This document shows positions 4,625-9,453 of a DNA stretch of 9,521 bases, piece after piece (position 1 is the first letter of the stretch; each line of letters starts with the position of its first letter). A model generated the notes under the pieces. That model saw only the letters and a program-made list of their open reading frames with translations, was not told the DNA's origin and did not search any database. The DNA is taken from positions 1 through 9,521 of the forward strand of contig CALYUZ010000018.1 in assembly GCA_945492685.1 (NCBI GenBank), read 5' to 3'. Made by a program: the position numbers and the translations under genes. The DNA is from an uncultured Methanomassiliicoccaceae archaeon (GTDB lineage: Archaea > Thermoplasmatota > Thermoplasmata > Methanomassiliicoccales > Methanomethylophilaceae).

Positions 4625-6317
4625 AATCAATTCCGCAGACCTGATGGCCCTCTGCAAACGCAGGGGTTTCATCTGGCCCTCCTTCGAGCTCTACGGCGGG
4701 GTCGCAGGTATGTACGACTACGGCCCCCTGGGTTGCTCCCTCAGGAACAACATCGTGGAGGTCTGGAGGTCAATCTACAAGGGAAGGGAGGGTTTCGTCG
4801 AGATCGACTCCGATACCGTCAACCCCCGTGAGGTCTTCAAGGCATCCGGACACGTGGACGAGTTCGCAGACCTGATCACCTACTGCAAGGAGTGCCAGGC
4901 ACCCTTCAGGGCCGACCACATGGTCAAGGACTTCTACGACAACCCGGACATCCTGTCCCCCAAGCAGCTCGAGGAGGCGTTCGTCAAGCACAACATCCGC
5001 TGCCCCGAGTGCGGCGGAGAGCTGGGACCCGTCGACGAGTTCAACCTCATGTTCAGGACCAACATCGGACCCGGATCCGCACGTGTCGGATACCTCAGGC
5101 CCGAGACCGCCCAGGGTATCTTCGTCAACTTCCCCAACCTCTACAGGTACAACAGGGAGAAGCTGCCCCTCGGTGTCATCCAGACCGGAAGGAGCTACAG
5201 GAACGAGATCGCACCCAGGCAGGGTATGATCCGTCTCAGGGAGTTCAACCAGATGGAGGTGGAGCTCTTCGTGGACCCGGAGGACAAGGACTGGGCCAGG
5301 TTCGAGGAGATCCAGGACGAGACCATCAGGCTCGTTCCCAACACCACCGGCGAACTCGTCGAGATGACCGTCAAGGAAGCTGTGGACAAGGGCATCATCG
5401 CCAACCGTGTCCTGGCGTATTTCGTGAACACCACCAAACAGCTCCTGCTGAAGCTGGGTGTGGACCCACAGAGGCTCAGGTTCAGGCAGCATCTGGACGA
5501 CGAGATGGCCCACTACGCCGCCGACTGCTGGGATGCCGAGGTCCTCCTGTCCTACGGATGGACGGAGATCACCGGTATCGCCGACAGGGGATGCTGGGAC
5601 CTCTCCAGGCATGCGCAGTTCTCCGGAACGGAGCTCACCCACTTCAAGAAGTACGACGAGCCCCGCGAGATGGAGGTCACCAAGGTCCGTGCAAAGCACA
5701 AGGCCCTCGGGCCTCTGTTCAAGGGGAAGGCCAAGGACATCGCCGCGGCGATCGAATCCCTGGTCCCCGGAGACGTCAAGGACGGGAAGATCTCCCTCGA
5801 GATCGACGGAGAGGTGAAGGAGTTCGGAGAGGAGTTCTTCGAGGTCGTCACCGTGAAGGAGAAGGTCGCGGGAGAGCGTGTCGTCCCCCATGTGATCGAA
5901 CCCTCCCACGGACTGGACAGGATCTTCTACTCCGTCCTGGAGCACGCATACGAGTACGACGCCGAGAAGGATTACACAGTCCTGCACCTGGCGCCCGTCG
6001 TCGCACCCATCAAGGTCGGAGTGTTCCCCCTGATGGAGAAGGACGGACTGGACGATGTGGCCAGGTCCATCTACGAGGGCATCCACACCCACAGGGTCGA
6101 GGCCTACTACGACGGATCCGGAACCATCGGTAAGAGGTACGCCCGTATGGACGAGGTCGGAACCCCCTGGTGCATCACCGTCGACTACGACACCCTCGAG
6201 AACGGCACCGTCACCATAAGGGACAGGGACACCACCGAGCAGAAGCGCATCCCCAAGGATGATGCTGCGAGAATCGTGGACGAGCTGCTTTCGGGCAAGC
6301 CGTTCGCGGACCTTTGA
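4617..6317 (+). CDS. glyS: Glycyl-tRNA synthetase, archaeal/eukaryotic single-chain type
   Basis: This class II synthetase charges tRNA-Gly and works as a homodimer. From ATG 4617 it has 566 residues, normal for archaea. The N-terminal FELYGGVAGMYDYGPLG is the glycine-enzyme signature. A zinc knuckle is visible as CKEC (90-93) and CPEC (129-132). RPETAQGIF (161-169) and GRSYRNEIAPRQGMIRLREF (191-210, motif 2) form the active site, and GLDRIFYSVLE is motif 3. The C-terminal anticodon domain begins around LAPVVAPIKVGVFPL and includes GTPWCITVDYDTLENGTVTIRDRD. I chose 4617 over the upstream in-frame ATG at 4587, because MSEINSADLM fits the family, AGGT (4606-4609) sits 7 nt before it, and the longer form would overlap the CBS gene by 38 nt. 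It overlaps that gene by 8 nt, indicating translational coupling. Confidence 0.96.
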   Translation: MSEINSADLMALCKRRGFIWPSFELYGGVAGMYDYGPLGCSLRNNIVEVWRSIYKGREGFVEIDSDTVNPREVFKASGHVDEFADLITYCKECQAPFRADHMVKDFYDNPDILSPKQLEEAFVKHNIRCPECGGELGPVDEFNLMFRTNIGPGSARVGYLRPETAQGIFVNFPNLYRYNREKLPLGVIQTGRSYRNEIAPRQGMIRLREFNQMEVELFVDPEDKDWARFEEIQDETIRLVPNTTGELVEMTVKEAVDKGIIANRVLAYFVNTTKQLLLKLGVDPQRLRFRQHLDDEMAHYAADCWDAEVLLSYGWTEITGIADRGCWDLSRHAQFSGTELTHFKKYDEPREMEVTKVRAKHKALGPLFKGKAKDIAAAIESLVPGDVKDGKISLEIDGEVKEFGEEFFEVVTVKEKVAGERVVPHVIEPSHGLDRIFYSVLEHAYEYDAEKDYTVLHLAPVVAPIKVGVFPLMEKDGLDDVARSIYEGIHTHRVEAYYDGSGTIGKRYARMDEVGTPWCITVDYDTLENGTVTIRDRDTTEQKRIPKDDAARIVDELLSGKPFADL

Positions 6318-6339
6318 ATATTTAAAACATTCCTCAAAT

Positions 6340-6371
6340 CCGCCGGCATCCAGACAGTTGGATGCTGGCGG
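6340..6371 (+). terminator. 13-bp hairpin after glyS
   Basis: CCGCCGGCATCCA (6340-6352) pairs with TGGATGCTGGCGG (6359-6371) over 13 bp with one G-U, around the 6-nt loop GACAGT. It begins 22 nt past the glyS stop. It is not followed by a clean T-run (TAACATTACACATCCTGATTTTC), so it may be a transcript-end stabiliser or a structured leader of the next gene rather than a terminator. Confidence 0.45.
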
Positions 6372-6393
6372 TAACATTACACATCCTGATTTT

Positions 6394-6408
6394 CTACGAT
6401 TGTCGTAG
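6394..6408. promoter_or_regulatory. Inverted repeat upstream of the CBS-HPF-like gene
   Basis: CTACGA-TTG-TCGTAG is a perfect 6-bp inverted repeat with a 3-bp spacer. It lies about 30 bp upstream of the TATA box at 6437-6445, an activator-type position. The core TACGA-N3-TCGTA is also present at 781-793. Confidence 0.45.
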
Positions 6409-6436
6409 CCGTTCCACGATTCCCGTCGATTTCTGG

Positions 6437-6445
6437 GATATAATC
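6437..6445 (+). promoter_or_regulatory. TATA box of the CBS-HPF-like gene
   Basis: GATATAATC is centred near 6441, predicting a start site around 6466 and a leader of about 20 nt that contains the ribosome site at 6474-6480. This independent promoter separates the gene from glyS. Confidence 0.55.
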
Positions 6446-6473
6446 ATATACTCTGCGGGCAGATGTTATCCTC

Positions 6474-6480
6474 AGAGGTG
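6474..6480 (+). promoter_or_regulatory. Ribosome binding site of the CBS-HPF-like gene
   Basis: AGAGGTG lies 4 nt before the ATG at 6485 and selects that start. The longer open frame back to 6362 would translate the upstream hairpin arm, palindrome and TATA box. Confidence 0.65.
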
Positions 6481-6484
6481 TATT

Positions 6485-7660
6485 ATGGGCGTAAAGGACC
6501 TAGAAGATCTGAAGAAGCTTTCCATGCTTAGATCGCAGATAGACGGCATCTCCGTCGAATCGATAATGTCCGCAGATTTCCCGACAGTCTCCGTGGATGA
6601 CCGCATCGCAGATGCATTGGCGGTCATGAAGCAGAGCAACTATCAGGATGTCCCGGTCGTGGACGGCAGTGAGTTCGTCGGCATGGTGAGTTACGCTTCG
6701 ATCCTCAGGAAGAAGAGCGTCACGCTCGATGCCAAGGTCAAGAACCTGGTACGCAACCTCCCGACCGTGACAAAGGACATGGAGATCACGAAGATCGCAG
6801 AGATGATGGTCTCCAGCAACTGCAGGCAGCTCCCGATCCTCAACGGCAAGAAGGTCGTCGGTGTGATCGAGAGGAACAGGCTGATCGACATCGCCAGGGA
6901 CATCAAGGCCCTGAAGGAGATCAGGGTCTGGGAGATCATGAGCAACCCCGTGGAGTCCGTGAAGGCCAACGACCTGATGGACGACGCATTGGAGCTGATG
7001 ATCAGGGAGGACTACAGGACCATCCCCGTGGTCAACGATGCCAACAACGTCATCGGTATCGTCGGAATGAGGGAGATCATCGACAACAACTGGAAGAAGG
7101 AGAACAAGACCATCGGCGATCTGGAGAAGAGCGCCAGGTCCCAGATCACAGTGGAGTCCATCGCCACCACCTCGGCGAAGACCATCTCCTGGGACGCCGA
7201 TGTGGCCGAGGCCGTGGACATCATGGTCGAGAACAGGTTCTCCACCCTCCCGGTCATCGAGGGCAAGGACCTTGTGGGAATAATCACCGAGTACGACATC
7301 CTGGAGCTCATATCCGCATGCAGGGAGAGGGACATGCTCTTCGTGCAGATCAGCGGACTGGAGGATGATGAGAAGGACTACGTCGATGCGATCTACGCGG
7401 ACATCGAGGCCATGGTTGCCAAGGTCTCCAAGATCTACAAGCCCGAGTCCTTCACCATGCACGTGTCCAGGTACAACGACACCGGCGGGAACTTCAAGTA
7501 CAGTATCAGCGCAAGGCTGTTCATCAACGGAACGGCCATCATCTCCAAGGAGGTGGGCTGGGACCTTACGAAGACCGCCGCGGACCTCATCACCAAGATG
7601 GAGGACCAGGTCGTCAACATGAAGGATTCAAAGGTCACCTTCCGCAAGAGGAAGAAGTGA
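6485..7660 (+). CDS. Four CBS domains fused to an HPF/RaiA-like ribosome-hibernation domain
   Basis: This 391-residue protein has a short charged N-terminus, then CBS1 (about 22-78), CBS2 (82-138), CBS3 (148-200) and CBS4 (222-278). CBS4 keeps GIITEYDIL, a good S/T-x-x-D nucleotide site; CBS2 (GVIERNRLI) and CBS3 (GIVGMREII) look degenerate. The last 105 residues (284-388) have the order beta (MLFVQISGL), long helix (EKDYVDAIYADIEAMVAKV), three strands (ESFTMHVSR, NFKYSISARLF, TAIISKEV), helix (WDLTKTAADLITKMEDQVVN) and the basic tail TFRKRKK. That is the beta-alpha-beta-beta-beta-alpha topology of HPF/RaiA (S30AE) proteins, which bind the 30S subunit and stall ribosomes. Inference: adenylates sensed by the CBS part gate ribosome binding by the tail domain. 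The CBS call is certain; the HPF call rests on topology and pattern. The gene sits between two aminoacyl-tRNA synthetase genes. Confidence 0.8.
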   Translation: MGVKDLEDLKKLSMLRSQIDGISVESIMSADFPTVSVDDRIADALAVMKQSNYQDVPVVDGSEFVGMVSYASILRKKSVTLDAKVKNLVRNLPTVTKDMEITKIAEMMVSSNCRQLPILNGKKVVGVIERNRLIDIARDIKALKEIRVWEIMSNPVESVKANDLMDDALELMIREDYRTIPVVNDANNVIGIVGMREIIDNNWKKENKTIGDLEKSARSQITVESIATTSAKTISWDADVAEAVDIMVENRFSTLPVIEGKDLVGIITEYDILELISACRERDMLFVQISGLEDDEKDYVDAIYADIEAMVAKVSKIYKPESFTMHVSRYNDTGGNFKYSISARLFINGTAIISKEVGWDLTKTAADLITKMEDQVVNMKDSKVTFRKRKK

Positions 7661-7664
7661 TCCC

Positions 7665-7682
7665 GGGGGGCTTCGGCCCTCC
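7665..7682 (+). terminator. UUCG-capped hairpin after the CBS-HPF-like gene
   Basis: GGGGGGC-TTCG-GCCCTCC forms a 7-bp stem (one G-U) closed by the extra-stable C(UUCG)G tetraloop, 5 nt after the stop codon. No T-run follows, so it may protect the 3' end rather than terminate on its own. Confidence 0.5.
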
Positions 7683-7718
7683 ACCCCAAACCCGTTATCC
7701 CCATTCTGAAAAGGTTTC

Positions 7719-7741
7719 CCGACGGTCGGTCCGACCGCCGG
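7719..7741 (-). terminator. Hairpin after the arsR-arsM fusion gene
   Basis: CGGTC / GACCG around GGTCC extends outward, past one mismatch, to CCG / CGG. It starts 10 nt beyond the stop codon on the reverse strand and is followed there by GAAACCTTTTCAG, a modest T-rich stretch. Confidence 0.45.
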
Positions 7742-7750
7742 TTGTAAGTG

Positions 7751-9100
7751 TCAACAGCAGCTGCAGCAGCAGGATCCGCTGTTCTCTTTCTTCTCTTCCT
7801 TTGGCCGCTCCCCTCCGCAGTTCGCGAACCTCCCGTAGTGGACCTTCCTGTCCCCGGAGACGGTGAACGCGGAACCATAGCGCGTCTCGGAGACCATGGC
7901 GGCGGTGTTCCCGCAGACCCTCATGGGCTCCCCCTTGACGAAGCGGTGGTGGTCGTCCAGGTCGAAGTGTTCGGGGTATCCGGGGATAGAACCGTCGTAT
8001 GTGGCGGATTGTCCGTAGTCCTCGCAGATGTCCTCAAGGTCGTCGAGCTTGAACGCCCTCACCGTACGGGATGTGAACTTCGCCTCCCCGAGGACCTTCT
8101 TGATCTCCGGATCCTCGATTGTGATGTCGGACACGGATGTGTACCTGAAGTCCTCGAATCCGACCTTCCTCATCATCCTGCGGAAGTCCTCCACGTACAT
8201 GGCACCGCCGAGGCACTCGCCGTGGATCACCGGATCGCTGTAGACCTCATCGGGGATCCTCCTGTCGCAGAAGACGTCGGAGAAGTACAGTTCCCCACCC
8301 TTCCTCAGGATCCTGTGGATCTCGGAGAATATCCTCTCCTTCTCGGGGGAGAGGTTGATGACGCAGTTTGAGATGACCACATCGACGGAACCGTCCCCGA
8401 TCCCTAGTGATTGTAGGTCCTCGATGTATCCCTGGATGAACTCCACGTTGGGTTCTGAATAGCCGAACCTCTCCGTCTGGCTGTCGATGTGCCTCCTGGC
8501 CACCTCCAGCTGCTCCGGGGTCATGTCCACCCCGATGACATGTCCGGTCTCCCCGACGAGCTTCGAAGCGATGTAAACGTCCCTTCCCGTACCGCATCCC
8601 AGGTCCAGGACGGTCATCCCCTCCAGGAGCGGGGGAATGGGGGATCCGCAGCCGTAGAACCTATCCAGGATCTCATCGTCGATCAAAGAAAGTGCGGCTT
8701 TGACCTCCTGTGACATGTTTCCGGAACAGCAGCATGCACTGGTCTTCAGATCGTCCTTGCTCTTCAGCTCCTTTCCATAGTAGTCCCTGACGTCGGATTT
8801 GATCGTCTCCGGATCCACTGGAACGGCAGCGGAATGTAGGTCGGAGAGGAACTCCCTCAGGTCCTGCAGAGCGGTCGTGTTCAGTTTGTAATATGTCCAC
8901 TTCTCGACCTTGCGGCTGTCCACCAGGCCTGTGTCGCACAGGTACTTCATGTGATGGGAGAGGGTGGGCTGTGAGATCCTCAAAGCCTCGAGTATCTTGC
9001 ATGCGCAGAGTTCCTTCTCCGACAGCATGTCCATGATCGCCAGTCTGTTAGGGTCCGACAGGGCCTTCATGATGTCCGAGTACTTTTTGAAGTCCTTCAT
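7751..9100 (-). CDS. ArsR-type repressor fused to arsenite S-adenosylmethyltransferase (ArsM)
   Basis: This 449-residue fusion has an ArsR/SmtB winged-helix domain at residues 1-90. ALSDPNRLAIMDML is followed by ELCACKIL, whose C32 and C34 match the As(III)-binding Cys pair of ArsR, and then by the recognition helix SQPTLSHHMKYL. After a linker with CCC (123-125) comes ArsM. It contains YGCGSPIPPLLEG (C151), SAM motif I VLDLGCGTGRD (164-173), GVDMTPEQLEVAR, SNCVINLSPEK (C246) and GECLGGA (C296). These are the three conserved arsenic-binding cysteines of ArsM. The C-terminal ArsM part is complete (FTSRTVRAFKL...CEDYGQ...GSIPGYPEHFDLDDHHRF...VCGNTAAMVSETR). The protein ends in the cysteine tail SCCCSCC. 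ArsM methylates As(III) with SAM to volatile or less retained species. The single frame has no internal stop, so the fusion is real in this sequence. The promoter suggests autoregulation. Confidence 0.93.
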   Translation of the reverse strand: MKDFKKYSDIMKALSDPNRLAIMDMLSEKELCACKILEALRISQPTLSHHMKYLCDTGLVDSRKVEKWTYYKLNTTALQDLREFLSDLHSAAVPVDPETIKSDVRDYYGKELKSKDDLKTSACCCSGNMSQEVKAALSLIDDEILDRFYGCGSPIPPLLEGMTVLDLGCGTGRDVYIASKLVGETGHVIGVDMTPEQLEVARRHIDSQTERFGYSEPNVEFIQGYIEDLQSLGIGDGSVDVVISNCVINLSPEKERIFSEIHRILRKGGELYFSDVFCDRRIPDEVYSDPVIHGECLGGAMYVEDFRRMMRKVGFEDFRYTSVSDITIEDPEIKKVLGEAKFTSRTVRAFKLDDLEDICEDYGQSATYDGSIPGYPEHFDLDDHHRFVKGEPMRVCGNTAAMVSETRYGSAFTVSGDRKVHYGRFANCGGERPKEEKKENSGSCCCSCC

Positions 9101-9103
9101 CAG

Positions 9104-9135
9104 TCATATTGATAGATTTACATGTATAAATATGA
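9104..9135 (-). promoter_or_regulatory. Promoter and candidate ArsR-type operator of the fusion gene
   Basis: On the reverse strand TTTATA (9125-9130) lies about 27 nt before the ATG at 9100, predicting a leaderless mRNA. The perfect 7-bp inverted repeat TCATATT (9104-9110) / AATATGA (9129-9135) brackets the TATA box and start site, and TACATGTA (9119-9126) is an inner palindrome. A repressor bound here would block transcription, which fits autorepression by the N-terminal ArsR domain. Confidence 0.55.
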
Positions 9136-9155
9136 TGTCGATGGGTGGTGGATAT

Positions 9156-9177
9156 CCCTAGGAACGAGTTCTTAGGG
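9156..9177. repeat. Near-perfect 22-bp palindrome upstream of the arsR-arsM fusion
   Basis: CCCTAGGAAC (9156-9165) and GTTCTTAGGG (9168-9177) are complementary at 9 of 10 positions (the exception is G-T), separated by GA. As RNA it could also fold with a CGAG loop. It lies about 25-50 bp upstream of the fusion gene's TATA box, between that promoter and the 33-bp repeats. Confidence 0.55.
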
Positions 9178-9179
9178 GT

Positions 9180-9278
9180 CTTCAACTTTTCAGATCCGTG
9201 CACATTTTGCCTCTTCAACTTTTCAGAATTAGCCACTTTTTGCCTTCCCAACTTTTCAGATTTAGCCACCCTTTATAA
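9180..9278. repeat. Three tandem 33-bp repeats
   Basis: Copies start at 9180, 9213 and 9246, each exactly 33 bp. All three share CAACTTTTCAGA (9183-9194, 9216-9227, 9249-9260). Copies 2 and 3 share TTAGCCAC, and copies 1 and 2 share CTTC at the start and TTTTGCCT at the end. On the reverse strand the repeat reads as an 11-codon unit (SEKLxRQ pattern) after a GTG codon, but no good start signal supports translation. There are no unique spacers, so it is not a CRISPR array. Confidence 0.75.
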
Positions 9279-9280
9279 AT
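9270..9280 (+). promoter_or_regulatory. TATA box at the end of the 33-bp repeats
   Basis: CCTTTATAAAT is a good archaeal TATA match centred near 9276, predicting a start site near 9301. Read on the other strand (ATTTATAAAGG) it could instead drive the repeats. Confidence 0.45.
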
Positions 9281-9300
9281 AGAAAATGCCCTCGAATGGC

Positions 9301-9378
9301 ATGTCTGGGTATGTTGTTCTGATGGTCCGGAGAAGGATCCGGATCCGATTTGCACATTGATCCGATCCCTCTTTTCTC
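9301..9378 (+). ncRNA. Candidate small transcript (sRNA or leaderless micropeptide mRNA)
   Basis: The segment runs from the start site predicted by the TATA box at 9270-9280 to the T-run after the hairpin at 9335-9368, about 75-80 nt. A leaderless ORF begins exactly at the predicted start (ATG 9301, stop TGA 9358-9360) and encodes the 19-residue MSGYVVLMVRRRIRIRFAH, so the product could be RNA or peptide. I recognise no known RNA family. There is no other gene in 9101-9453. Confidence 0.3.
9335..9377 (+). terminator. Hairpin plus T-run terminator
   Basis: GGATC-C-GGATC (9335-9345) pairs with GATCCGATCC (9359-9368), 10 bp with one bulged C and a 13-nt loop. CTCTTTTCT follows at once. This resembles an intrinsic terminator for plus-strand transcription, placed upstream of the synthetase promoter. 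Confidence 0.5.
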
Positions 9379-9397
9379 GGACAGTGATTTCCGTATC

Positions 9398-9411
9398 CGC
9401 GCGCGTGCGCG
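9398..9411. other. 14-bp alternating pyrimidine-purine tract
   Basis: CGCGCGCGTGCGCG is strictly alternating and ends 5 bp before the TATA box at 9417. Such tracts can adopt Z-DNA under supercoiling. It also covers the BRE position of that promoter. Confidence 0.35.
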
Positions 9412-9416
9412 ATTGG

Positions 9417-9428
9417 TATAAATATATT
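9417..9428 (+). promoter_or_regulatory. TATA box of the aminoacyl-tRNA synthetase gene
   Basis: TATAAATATATT is a strong archaeal TATA element 26-37 nt before the ATG at 9454. It predicts a leader of under 10 nt; no Shine-Dalgarno is visible. Confidence 0.7.
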
Positions 9429-9453
9429 CTTAAACTACACGCACCCGTTTGCC

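Noticed and set aside
4892..6133. 413-codon plus-strand frame inside glyS
   Set aside because: A +1 shadow of glyS, rich in R, G, P and Q, an artefact of codon composition.
4770..6377. 535-codon open frame on the minus strand across glyS
   Set aside because: It is the exact antisense of a clearly conserved GlyRS; the strong codon bias leaves the complement free of stops. The predicted protein is low-complexity (V, L, D, G rich) with no recognisable domain.
6362..6484. 41-codon N-terminal extension of the CBS-HPF-like protein
   Set aside because: It would translate the distal arm of the 6340-6371 hairpin, the TACGA palindrome and the TATA box; AGAGGTG before the ATG at 6485 gives a much better start.
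6500..7462. 320-codon minus-strand frame opposite the CBS-HPF-like gene
   Set aside because: Antisense shadow with the same V/L/D/H-rich composition as the other antisense frames.
7748..8371. 207-codon plus-strand frame opposite ArsM
   Set aside because: Antisense shadow of the conserved ArsM C-terminal region.
9048..9269. Real protein with SEKL repeats on the minus strand
   Set aside because: It has only a GTG start, no ribosome site, and it runs out of phase into the promoter and start of the arsR-arsM gene. I kept the repeat as a DNA feature and finding instead.
9180..9278. CRISPR array
   Set aside because: The 33-bp units are contiguous with no unique spacers and no cas genes are nearby.
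9301..9378. tRNA or box C/D RNA
   Set aside because: No cloverleaf can be drawn and no convincing C (RUGAUGA) and D (CUGA) box pair is present.
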